Positions 1-7,409 of a DNA stretch of 64,000 nucleotides are shown here, one piece after another. This stretch comes from Caldilineaceae bacterium (GTDB lineage: Bacteria; Chloroflexota; Anaerolineae; Caldilineales; Caldilineaceae): positions 1 through 64,000 of the forward strand of contig JALHQH010000060.1 in the NCBI GenBank assembly GCA_022842065.1, written 5' to 3'. A program made the translations under genes and the position numbers. The notes under the pieces are model-generated. The model did not search any database, had not been told where the DNA came from, and saw only the letters and a list, made by a program, of their open reading frames with translations. Position 1 is the stretch's first letter. Each line of letters opens with the position of its first letter.

Positions 1-43
1 GTTTGCGAATTACGTCACCGTTCGGCACTTGGACTTTGCTCAT
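1..43 (-). CDS. Possible 5' end of a minus-strand gene leaving the window
   Basis: An ATG on the minus strand at position 43 opens a frame that runs off the left edge after 14 codons, reading MSKVQVPNGDVIRK. A weak purine stretch (GAGCGAGAA) lies upstream. It would be divergent from the HicB-like gene, with about 100 bases of T/G-rich DNA between them. The fragment is too short to assign a family, and only the neighbouring sequence could show whether the frame stays open. Confidence 0.3.
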   Translation of the reverse strand, partial: MSKVQVPNGDVIRK

Positions 44-143
44 CTTGCTATTCTCGCTCTTTTCTGTTTGTTTGATATTTGTTTTTTGTTTCTCTTTTGT
101 TTATGCCTGAATAGTTACTTCTGTTTTATCAAGGAGCATGACC

Positions 144-449
144 ATGACTTACCGCATATTGCTGCGAAACACCCCTACCAATGGCTACACAGCCACGGCC
201 TTGGCTTGGCCGGAGTGTGTGGTGAAGGCGCCAACGCGCGAGGAGGCGCTGGCCGGTATCGAGGCAGCAATTCGTGAACTACTCAACACCTCTGAAATTG
301 TGGAAGTGGAAATTCCTGAAATGTCTTCTACCGAACCAATGACACAGCACAAGGGATTCGGCATGTTTCGCAATGATCCAACTTTTTCTGAATTTGTAGA
401 GGAAGTACAAACATATCACGACGAACGCAACCACATCATCGCGGCATAA
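144..449 (+). CDS. HicB-like type II antitoxin
   Basis: A small protein of 101 residues. Its first ~50 residues have the pattern of the HicB-like antitoxin fold: a beta-strand start (MTYRILL), a strand with ALAWPECVV, and the helix TREEALAGIEAAIRELL. The acidic C-terminus carries EVEIPE. I chose ATG 144 over ATG 138 because AAGGAG at 131-136 is 7 bases from 144 but only 1 base from 138. The next gene, 20 bases downstream, is a remnant of a VapC/PIN toxin, so the pair looks like a toxin-antitoxin module of mixed type. Such proteins usually bind the toxin and repress their own operon. With the toxin damaged, this antitoxin may be an orphan. The family call is from pattern, not from a search. 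Confidence 0.6.
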   Translation: MTYRILLRNTPTNGYTATALAWPECVVKAPTREEALAGIEAAIRELLNTSEIVEVEIPEMSSTEPMTQHKGFGMFRNDPTFSEFVEEVQTYHDERNHIIAA

Positions 450-469
450 AGTGTTCCCTGGGCTACTCT

Positions 470-658
470 ATGTTCATTCTTGATACGGATCACGCAACAT
501 TTTATCAACAAGGTCATCCTGAACTACAGAAACGTCTGCAAATTGTCTCGATTGCGCTGGCAAATGATGCCACTGTGTTAACACGCAATCACCGAGACTT
601 CGCACAAATTCCCAGATTAAAAATTGCAGATTGGACACAGCCTCTAAAACTACCATAG
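470..658 (+). pseudogene. VapC/PIN-domain toxin with large internal deletion
   Basis: This 62-codon frame joins two parts of a VapC-type PIN ribonuclease. Residues 1-22 match the N-terminus (MFILDTDHATFYQQGHPEL, with the first catalytic Asp in LDTDH). Residues ~26-58 match the C-terminus (VSIALANDATVLTRNHRDF, then IPRLKIADWT). Family members are about 130 residues, so roughly 65-70 middle residues are gone. The lost part holds the central acidic residue and the Asp just before the IAxIAL strand. The junction keeps the reading frame. It sits 20 bases after the HicB-like gene, where a toxin gene is expected. Without most metal-binding acids it should be inactive as a nuclease, though the fragment could still bind the antitoxin. 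Confidence 0.7.
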
Positions 659-712
659 TCAACGCAACTATGGCTGCTAACTTGGTGCTAATTTTCAATA
701 AGGGGTATCCAC

Positions 713-2518
713 ATGAATGCCATCAACGATCCAGTCACCACCCAGGCCGCGCAGTGGCTGGCCCAACTGGAGTGCGCACTGACTCACTCCGATCTCGCCG
801 GGGCGATTGCGCTCTTTGGCGACGAATGTTATTGGCGCGATCTGGTTGCCTTTACCTGGAATATCGTCACCATGGAGAGCCGTGAGGCGATCCAGGAGAT
901 GTTGGCCGCCACCCTGCATGAAACCCAGCCATCCGGTTGGACCTTGACCGAGCCGGCAACTGCGCAGGATGGCGCGGTTGAGGGGTGGTTCGCTTTCGAG
1001 ACCGCGGTTGGGCGGGGCCGGGGGATCTTTCGCCTGCGCGATGGGCGGTGCTGGACACTGTTGACCACGCTGCAGGAGCTGAAAGGCTTTGAGGAAAAGG
1101 CCGGCCCGCGTCGCGTCATGGGTGCGGACTATGGGGTGGCCAAAGGTCGCAAAACTTGGCTTGAAGTACGTCAGGACGAAGAGGCGCGGCTTGGTTATAG
1201 CGAACAGCCCTACTGCGTTATTATCGGCGGTGGGCAGGGCGGCATCGCGTTGGGTGCCCGCTTAAAACGGCTTGAAGTCTCGACGCTGATTATCGACCAG
1301 CACGAACGGCCCGGCGATGCGTGGCGCAAGCGCTACAGCTCGCTCTATTTACATGATCCGGTCTGGTTTGACCATCTGCCCTACCTGCCCTTTCCGGACC
1401 ACTGGCCGGTCTTTGCCCACAAGGACCAGATGGGCGATTGGCTGGAGATGTACACCAAGGTCATGGCACTGAACTACTGGTCTTCGACTGTCTGCCGGCA
1501 GGCCACATATGACGAAGCCGCCCAAAGTTGGACCATAACGGTTGAACGGGCCGGTGAACCGGTGGTGCTGAAACCCAAGCAACTGGTGCTAGCGACCGGT
1601 GGCGCCTTGAGTACGCCGCGTGTGCCGCAGATTCCCGGCGCGGAAAGTTTCGCCGGGGTCCAGCACCATTCCAGCCGTTTTACCAGCGGCGCAGGCTGGG
1701 CAGGAAAACAGTGTATTGTGTTGGGATCAGGCACCTCGGCCCATGATATCTGCGCCGATCTGTGGGAGCATGGGGCCGAGGTGACGATGATCCAGCGTGC
1801 CTCGACCACCGTGGTCAAGTCGGAAACACTGATGGAGCTGGCGATTGGGCGGCTCTATTCGGAGGAAGCACTTGCCGCCGGGATCACCACCGAGCGGGCG
1901 GACCTGCTGGATGCCGCTACGCCCTTTGCGTTGAAACACATTGGGGGGCAACGGCTGACCCGTCAAATCAAGGAACGTGATCGGGACTTTTATGCGCGCT
2001 TGGCGGCGGCAGGCTTCCAGCTTGACTTCGGGCCGGATGAGTCGGGGCAGGGCATGAAGGCGGTGCGCAATGGGGGCGGCTTTTACATCGATGTCGGCGC
2101 ATCGGAGCTGATCATCACCGGCGCGATCAAGCTGCGCAGCGGGGTCGGCATTGCGCGCATTCGGGAAGAGAGCGTTCTCCTGAGCGACGGCAGCGAACTG
2201 CCCGCCGATCTCATTATCTACGCCACCGGCTACGGCGCGGCCAACGAGGGGGTGGCAAAGCTAATTTCGCAGGAAGTTGCGGACAAGGTTGGCAAGGTGT
2301 GGGGGTTGGGTTCGGATACCTATGGTGACCCAGGCCCTTGGGAAGGTGAACTGCGCAACATGTGGAAACCGACCCAACAGCCCGGCCTCTGGATTCACGG
2401 CGGCAATCTCGCCTGGTCGCGTTCCTACTCCCTCTACGTGGCCCTCCAGCTCAAGGCACGTAAGGAGGGGCTTGCCACGCCGGTCTATCGCTTGGCAACC
2501 GCGCATCACCCAGGTTAA
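713..2518 (+). CDS. FAD-dependent flavin-containing monooxygenase with N-terminal SnoaL-like domain
   Basis: A 601-residue protein. Residues ~160-590 form a flavin monooxygenase core. The FAD-binding Rossmann motif IIGGGQGG lies near residue 169, FAGVQHHSSRF near 312 resembles the FxGxxxHxxx(W/F) fingerprint of FMO/Baeyer-Villiger enzymes, the NADPH-binding motif VLGSGTSAHD is near 333, and the C-terminal ATGYG is near 503. The first ~130 residues look like an NTF2/SnoaL-type cone domain (WLAQLECALTH..., then LTTLQELKGFEEK). This layout is known from single-component monooxygenases annotated as oxidising organic substrates; the substrate here is unknown. AAGGGG lies upstream of the ATG. The gene is convergent with the aldolase at 2585-3475 and separated from it by a perfect hairpin. 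Cofactor use is well supported; the reaction type is inferred. Confidence 0.82.
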   Translation: MNAINDPVTTQAAQWLAQLECALTHSDLAGAIALFGDECYWRDLVAFTWNIVTMESREAIQEMLAATLHETQPSGWTLTEPATAQDGAVEGWFAFETAVGRGRGIFRLRDGRCWTLLTTLQELKGFEEKAGPRRVMGADYGVAKGRKTWLEVRQDEEARLGYSEQPYCVIIGGGQGGIALGARLKRLEVSTLIIDQHERPGDAWRKRYSSLYLHDPVWFDHLPYLPFPDHWPVFAHKDQMGDWLEMYTKVMALNYWSSTVCRQATYDEAAQSWTITVERAGEPVVLKPKQLVLATGGALSTPRVPQIPGAESFAGVQHHSSRFTSGAGWAGKQCIVLGSGTSAHDICADLWEHGAEVTMIQRASTTVVKSETLMELAIGRLYSEEALAAGITTERADLLDAATPFALKHIGGQRLTRQIKERDRDFYARLAAAGFQLDFGPDESGQGMKAVRNGGGFYIDVGASELIITGAIKLRSGVGIARIREESVLLSDGSELPADLIIYATGYGAANEGVAKLISQEVADKVGKVWGLGSDTYGDPGPWEGELRNMWKPTQQPGLWIHGGNLAWSRSYSLYVALQLKARKEGLATPVYRLATAHHPG

Positions 2519-2529
2519 GAATAGCGCTG

Positions 2530-2583
2530 TTATTTGCATGATACCAGACCCACGTGGATGTGGGTCTGGTATCATGCAAATAA
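2530..2583. terminator. Perfect 24-bp hairpin between convergent genes
   Basis: The arms 2530-2553 and 2560-2583 are exact reverse complements with a 6-base loop. It fills the 66-base gap between two convergent genes (stops at 2518 and 2585). There is no long T-run, but the stem base is AT-rich (TTATTTGC...), so it could end transcription in both directions. It belongs with the other long palindromes in this window. Confidence 0.55.
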
Positions 2584-2584
2584 C

Positions 2585-3475
2585 TTACACCGGCATGGTC
2601 CGGCCAGTCTTCTGGCGGCCATAGTCCGCCCATTCCTTATTGGGTGCGCCCATCATCTTCACCCCGAGGACATCGATCGAGAAGTCCACGCGCTGCTCCA
2701 TCGTCAGGCTGGGGTCGGCCCAACTCGAATAGAAGGCGATGCCCTGTTTGTCGAGCGCAGCCTTAATCTTATCGCGCGCGTCATTCATATCCTGCGGATA
2801 GGGCGGATCGTGGGCATCGTCGTGACCAAAGGACATGCCCATATCACCAGGCCCCCATTCGGCAAACCCGATGCCCGGCACGGCGGCAATGTCATCCACA
2901 TTCACCAGGCAGTGGCGATCCTCAATCTTGAGACCAAGCAACAATTCGCCGTTTGGGTTCAACGGCCACGGATCGGCTAGGCGGGCATAATCCGCAGTGG
3001 AGAGGCCCCAAATGTCATGCGCCGGCCGCTGCCCACCCGCGCCGCGCAGCCCTTCACCAATCGTCTCCCGCGCCAATGTTTGGAAGGGATAACGGGTGAT
3101 CTGCACAAATGCCTTCACCGATTCCGCCGTGCGTGTGTGGGTGTGGAGAATACCGTGCACGCCCGCCGTCAAAACATGGCGCGCCTGCCAGGCATTGTAG
3201 CGCACTTCTTCCGGTGTGATGGCGTTGGAGGGCAAGGTACAGATCACGGTTGGGGTGAGGTGACCACTGGCAGTCGGGCCGCCATCCTTCAGCCCGCGCA
3301 TGTAGGCTGTCAGCCCGACGGTGTCAAACGGGTGGTGTTCAAAATCGATGAGCAGCATATCTGCCCAGGTCTTGGCGTCAGCCAAGCCGGCTTCATAGGT
3401 CAGATGGTGCGGATGCGTTGCGTAGATCGGCTGTCCCGCGGCCAGCAGTTCGATACACTTGTTGATTCTTGCCAT
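2585..3475 (-). CDS. HpcH/HpaI aldolase family protein
   Basis: A 296-residue TIM-barrel protein of the HpcH/HpaI class II aldolase / citrate lyase-beta-like superfamily, which cleaves or forms C-C bonds using pyruvate-type enolates and a divalent metal. Visible family marks are LLIDFEHHPFD near residue 45 (Asp and the catalytic-type His), the metal ligand Glu in GLKIEDRH near 185, and the metal ligand Asp in GPGDMGMSFG near 210. In HpaI an arginine follows the His strand; here that segment reads ICTLPSNAITP and no arginine is obvious, so the substrate or chemistry may differ. A GGG-containing stretch precedes the ATG. It is convergent with the monooxygenase, so co-transcription is excluded. 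Family confident, substrate unknown. Confidence 0.8.
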   Translation of the reverse strand: MARINKCIELLAAGQPIYATHPHHLTYEAGLADAKTWADMLLIDFEHHPFDTVGLTAYMRGLKDGGPTASGHLTPTVICTLPSNAITPEEVRYNAWQARHVLTAGVHGILHTHTRTAESVKAFVQITRYPFQTLARETIGEGLRGAGGQRPAHDIWGLSTADYARLADPWPLNPNGELLLGLKIEDRHCLVNVDDIAAVPGIGFAEWGPGDMGMSFGHDDAHDPPYPQDMNDARDKIKAALDKQGIAFYSSWADPSLTMEQRVDFSIDVLGVKMMGAPNKEWADYGRQKTGRTMPV

Positions 3476-3762
3476 GTCTGAAACCCTTTCATTGTGTGAA
3501 TGAGCGGAAGCGCTCCACCTAAACCACAGCGATCATGGCCTTAAGCATCGGCCATGTAGGTGCAAAGAGTTCCGCTGATTGATAGGTGCGTCCTATTTTG
3601 GAAGATTACAGAGAAGGGCAGATTTGATTGTCCGGTGTAATCTCCAAAGTGGTACGCCCCCTTGTTTGATATACGGCTTTAGTTATTTGAACTCTTGTTG
3701 TAAAATAGATTAGCGATACAAACTCGATAGACGCCAATCGTAATAAAAAGGTCAAGCTAAGC

Positions 3763-4149
3763 ATGATTCCCAGTGGGTCAATCATTCTCTATCATGGTAC
3801 TGATTGGGAAAGTGCCCTTGACATCCTGAATCATGGCCTAGACATCGCCAATTTGCGCCGTCTACAACGGGCAGTGACGTAGCTTGGTGAAGGATTTTAC
3901 ACGACGGATAACGTTGATACAGCTTGGTTTTTTGCCTCCGCTGCACCCGGCACTATCGATAAGAGCTATACGGTCATTGAAGTCGAAATGCTCAACGAGC
4001 ATTTTGAAAGTATGCTTGAGCAAGGGTTAGCAATACAGCAGCCACTTGTCAACGTCGTCTTTCAAGGTGAGCAAATCTGGTTTCATCCAGATACATTCGA
4101 TTTCATCAATGAAAATGCACTCTTTCGACCGTTTTCTGGGGAGATTTAA
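3763..4149 (+). pseudogene. ADP-ribosyltransferase-like (DUF3990-type) gene with in-frame TAG
   Basis: Reading from ATG 3763 to TAA 4147-4149 gives 128 codons interrupted once, by TAG at codon 40 (3880-3882). The N-terminal part reads IILYHGTDWESALDILNHGL and the part after the stop reads LGEGFYTTDNVDTAWFFA. Together these are the paired motifs of the ART fold (an H-G-[TS] strand, then G-x-GFY-x-T and the helix of DUF3990/RES-like toxins). The frame after TAG continues with sensible protein sequence to the end, so this is a single nonsense change (CAG or TGG to TAG would do), a sequencing error, or a readthrough case. It lies 4 bases upstream of the 4154-4540 gene, which may be its partner. 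Function would be NAD-dependent modification; this is inference. Confidence 0.6.
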
Positions 4150-4153
4150 TCCG

Positions 4154-4540
4154 ATGATCAAGAAACAATTTACTAAAGAAGACCTTATTCTTGGTACAAA
4201 GGCGCAAAGCCAACTACAGGATGGAATTGTTACCCACTCCCATATTGTTGAATTTGGGCGCCCGCTGACGGAAGCGGAGCAACATCTATTTTCAGATGTG
4301 TTACAAGGATTTTATTATACCGTCCGATTTTCACGTCAGTTTGGTACCGATTTAGTGTCTGCCCCGCTTGTCGAATTCCTCGATAGACAGACAGTCCGCT
4401 ATACACTGCGCCAAACAAACATGAGTGGGCAATGGAAAGAACTTCTGCTCGCTATTTTTGCCAATTTTAGTATGGATATTGCACCAATTCATAAGCATGA
4501 TGAGAGCCGAGCATTTGCTCCAAAGCAGGTCGCTGCTTAA
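4154..4540 (+). CDS. Unknown protein downstream of ART-like gene
   Basis: A 128-residue protein of no family I recognise. I chose ATG 4154 (MIKKQFTKEDLILGTK) rather than the longer frame from 4046, because the preceding ART-like frame stops at 4149 and occupies the upstream sequence in another frame. The sequence looks soluble, with no signal peptide or membrane segment. It has a mid-part rich in aromatic and charged residues (FYYTVRFSRQFGTDL) and a C-terminal tail with HKHDESRAF. Spacing of 4 bases to the ART-like frame suggests translational coupling. An immunity or antitoxin role for the ART-like product is possible but untested. The next 330 bases hold only the 4769-4842 hairpin. Confidence 0.5.
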   Translation: MIKKQFTKEDLILGTKAQSQLQDGIVTHSHIVEFGRPLTEAEQHLFSDVLQGFYYTVRFSRQFGTDLVSAPLVEFLDRQTVRYTLRQTNMSGQWKELLLAIFANFSMDIAPIHKHDESRAFAPKQVAA

Positions 4541-4768
4541 GGAAAACAGACTTTCGGTGCCACAACCAAACTGTGGCTCATTTTGTTGACCAAAGGGCCA
4601 GATACATAATTAGCGTTGTACTAAAGCATATCTGGCGAAGGTGACGTCACCGCCCGCCAAATTCTACACAAACGGAAGCACAAGTGGGCAGTGACGACTC
4701 AGCTAAATCTGCTCCAATTATAAGCGTTATTTACCAGGCTGCCAAGCCGCATAAATGGACCAAATATG

Positions 4769-4842
4769 ACAAGCGTGCGTCGCATTGGCCACATGAATTC
4801 CGCTTGACGAAATCATGGTTGGCCAATGCGACGCACGCTTGT
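4769..4842. repeat. Inverted repeat, 22-bp perfect arms, 30-base loop
   Basis: Arms 4769-4790 and 4821-4842 are exact reverse complements built around GTGCGTCGCATTGGCC. It sits between the end of the 4154-4540 gene and the end of the minus-strand membrane protein at 4872, in a convergent intergenic region. It may terminate transcripts from both sides or be a small inverted-repeat element. Confidence 0.6.
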
Positions 4843-4871
4843 TCCCAAGTGATGACAATGCCGGCAACTGT

Positions 4872-6500
4872 TTACGCATCCGGCGGTGCCCCCGCATCGG
4901 GCGGGATGGGCGGCCCATCTGGGATCGCATCGATCTCTTCGCACGATTCAAAGTGTACATCGCGCCAGTTAAAGCCTTGGGCCTCAAAGGTGGGGATGTC
5001 CTTGATCCAGCGCTTCTCCCCCTGGTCCAACGCATAGATGTGGGGGCTGCTCCAGCATTTCAACAGAATCGGATAAGGCTCTTGGCCAACCAACCGCTGA
5101 ATATCCGGGGGCAGGTTTGCCACATCGCCCTGGTTGATCGGGAAGAGCCACGGCAACGCCAACAGCGTCAATAACGCCCACAGGGCATAGGGCAGCATGG
5201 CACCGGCCAGCGTACGGTGCAGCGCACGCAGTCGCGCCGTTGGCTCCGATCGCCCTTGCAACACCAGCAGCCAGAGCAGCACACCAATGTTGATCACATT
5301 CCACCCGATAAAGGCAAGGCGGTTGGGGGTTAGGCGATCTTCCAGCGTGCGATAGACGATGGCCGCCAGCGCGTAGATCCCCACCAAGAGCGCCAGCCCG
5401 GTCAGCGCCAGGATGCCGCGCCAAAGCCAAGTCCACAGCCGCGCGTTGAGATCGCCCTGCGCCAACGGCACCACGCCCACCAACAGCGCCACCACGGCAA
5501 AGAGCATGGCGTTGAACGCAATCAGCACGTCACGGTTTTCAAAGGGCTGGCGGAAGTTGGCGGGGATAAAGGTAATAAAAACCACCAGCACGACCACAGC
5601 CAACGGCAGCAGCAGGCGTAGCAGCAGGGTGATCAGGCGACTCAGCCCCTCGTCAAAAGGCTGCTGGGCCGGTGCCGCCTTTGGTTCAATCGCCAACGCC
5701 ACAGCCAACACCCCGATCATTCCAGCACCGCCGGCAATGAAGAGCCGCATAATCTCATCGGGTGGCTCAATCCCCAGGGCGCTGAAAAGCCCAAAGGTCA
5801 CCCCGGTAAAGAGCAACAAGATAAAGCCAAAAAGGCCGCCCACGATCAAAAACTCGAGCGACTTGACTAGAAAGGCAAAACGATTGCGTGCGTCCCAGTG
5901 ACCGATGAGCACATACGCGCCGATGCCGGCCCAGGCCAACAGCGCCAGGTGGATTGACATGAGCGCGAGGTATTGCTCCTGGTAGACGATTGTCCCCATG
6001 CGGGGATAGAGAAGCAGCACGTAGGCAGTCGGCACCACAAGCGCCAGCGCAATGGCGAACAGGCGGCCCCAACGCCGCTCACCGGCTCCGGCCAGAAACG
6101 TTATGATCAGGATCGCCGCCAGGCCGCTGCCAAAGAGGAAGATTGCAGCCTGCTCGCTGCCAAAGATGGCCACACCGGCCGTTGTCGATTGCGCCTGCGT
6201 GCCGGCAAATGGATTCACAATCGGCAGTGTATACCGTTCCTCATCCGAGAACCACCACAACAGCAGCCCATTGAGGATGGCGAGCGGCACCGCCCACGAC
6301 CAGGCAATTAGCCGCCGCGCCGCATGGAGCAGGCGGTAGTGCCAGGCCGCAAAGAGCAAGTTATTCCCATCCTCGGCGCGGGCGGTGTGGAGCGCCTCGG
6401 CAAAAGCGTCGCGTTCCCCAGCTTTCAGCGCTGCTTGATAAGTTAGTTCGAGTTGCTCCGGGTCAACGGCAAATTCACGAACCTTTTCAAGATAACGTAT
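4872..6500 (-). CDS. DUF4153-like polytopic membrane protein, apparent ATA start
   Basis: A membrane protein of about 543 residues with roughly 12 hydrophobic segments and a soluble C-terminus (KCWSSPHIYALDQGEKRW..., then a Pro/Asp-rich tail). It resembles DUF4153 membrane proteins. The frame is open back to a TGA at 6531-6533, and there is no ATG, GTG or TTG in frame before TTG 6359. However, codons 6360-6500 read as good protein (RYLEKVREFAVDPEQLEL..., then ALHTARAEDGNNLLFAAW), and a strong GGGGAGGT lies 6 bases before the codon ATA at 6498-6500. I therefore place the start at ATA. Alternatives are TTG 6359 or an ATG-to-ATA error. It follows the response regulator by 16 bases and is probably in its operon; its role is unknown. 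Confidence 0.65.
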   Translation of the reverse strand: MRYLEKVREFAVDPEQLELTYQAALKAGERDAFAEALHTARAEDGNNLLFAAWHYRLLHAARRLIAWSWAVPLAILNGLLLWWFSDEERYTLPIVNPFAGTQAQSTTAGVAIFGSEQAAIFLFGSGLAAILIITFLAGAGERRWGRLFAIALALVVPTAYVLLLYPRMGTIVYQEQYLALMSIHLALLAWAGIGAYVLIGHWDARNRFAFLVKSLEFLIVGGLFGFILLLFTGVTFGLFSALGIEPPDEIMRLFIAGGAGMIGVLAVALAIEPKAAPAQQPFDEGLSRLITLLLRLLLPLAVVVLVVFITFIPANFRQPFENRDVLIAFNAMLFAVVALLVGVVPLAQGDLNARLWTWLWRGILALTGLALLVGIYALAAIVYRTLEDRLTPNRLAFIGWNVINIGVLLWLLVLQGRSEPTARLRALHRTLAGAMLPYALWALLTLLALPWLFPINQGDVANLPPDIQRLVGQEPYPILLKCWSSPHIYALDQGEKRWIKDIPTFEAQGFNWRDVHFESCEEIDAIPDGPPIPPDAGAPPDA

Positions 6501-6516
6501 GGTGGGACCTCCCCAA

Positions 6517-7173
6517 TCACCCGTATTCGCTCAACAGCCCCCGGGCCAGTGCATATTGCACTAAATCGACCCGGCTATGTAGATTTAACTTCTCCATAAT
6601 GCGCACGCGATAGGTCTCTACCGTCTTCTGGCTGAGGGCAAGCTTGTCGGCGACTTCTTTGGCGGTGTGACCAAGCGCCAGCAATTTGAGCACTTCGCGT
6701 TCGCGCTCACTCAGGGTTTCATAGTCATCTTGCGTATGATGCTGAAGTTGCCCCAGGTAATCTTCGAGCAACATCTTGGTGGCCGAGGGATAGAGAAACG
6801 CGCCCCCCTGCGCCACGGTGCGGATCGCGTCCAGCAATTCGGTATCAACTGTCGATTTGAGCACATAACCCGCGCCGCCCGCCTTAAGGACGGGAAAGAG
6901 ATAGCGCTCCTGGGCATGAACAGTGAGGATCAGCACATGGCAGGTGAGACAAGCCGTCCGAATCCGGCGCGTCGCTTCGAGCCCATCCATCGCGGGCATG
7001 GAGATGTCCATGACAATCACATCGGGCGTTAGCGCCATAGCCTGGGCAATTGCTTCGACGCCAGTCCCGGCTTCGCCCACCACTGTCATATCCAGTTCAC
7101 CATCAATGAGTGCGCGCAGCCCAAGGCGGACTACCATGTGATCGTCGACTAATAAAATACGAATCTTGGTCAT
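6517..7173 (-). CDS. NarL/FixJ-type response regulator
   Basis: A 218-residue two-component regulator. Residues 1-120 are a receiver domain with the acidic pair LVDDH at the start, the phospho-acceptor Asp56 in DVIVMDISMP, Thr in the LTVHAQ strand and Lys in VLKST. Residues ~150-212 are a LuxR-type helix-turn-helix (LSEREREVLKLLALGHTAKEVAD, then LSQKTVETYRVRIMEKL). It is expected to bind DNA as a dimer once phosphorylated. The likely kinase is the HisKA_3 sensor at 10713-11753, on the same strand 3.5 kb upstream and separated by the SARP gene. The DUF4153 protein follows in the same direction. The 236-base divergent region to the SARP gene contains TATAAT at 7341-7346 on the plus strand. Confidence 0.93.
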   Translation of the reverse strand: MTKIRILLVDDHMVVRLGLRALIDGELDMTVVGEAGTGVEAIAQAMALTPDVIVMDISMPAMDGLEATRRIRTACLTCHVLILTVHAQERYLFPVLKAGGAGYVLKSTVDTELLDAIRTVAQGGAFLYPSATKMLLEDYLGQLQHHTQDDYETLSEREREVLKLLALGHTAKEVADKLALSQKTVETYRVRIMEKLNLHSRVDLVQYALARGLLSEYG

Positions 7174-7409
7174 TATGCTATCCTACGCTTAGCGCTTTGT
7201 CATTGGTCTGGGTAGTGCCAACCGACACTAACCCTATCACGTTACACATGTCTCCACTTGTCGGGGCACGATAGTTGGTGCCTTACGAGTGGGCGTTGCA
7301 TAAGTTCTAAATTAATTTTACCATTTACGAAAATATGACCTATAATGTAGTCACTAACACTCACTGGGCACTAACTTAAACACGCTATGATCGATATCAC
7401 GAAGATTGA

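Noticed and set aside
3502..3520. GGAAGCGCTCC as a LacI-family operator upstream of the aldolase
   Set aside because: The half-sites do not match well and no LacI-family regulator is nearby.
4684..5037. Frame of 117 codons on the plus strand
   Set aside because: It lies across a 22-bp inverted repeat and the 3' end of the DUF4153-like gene, with no domain.
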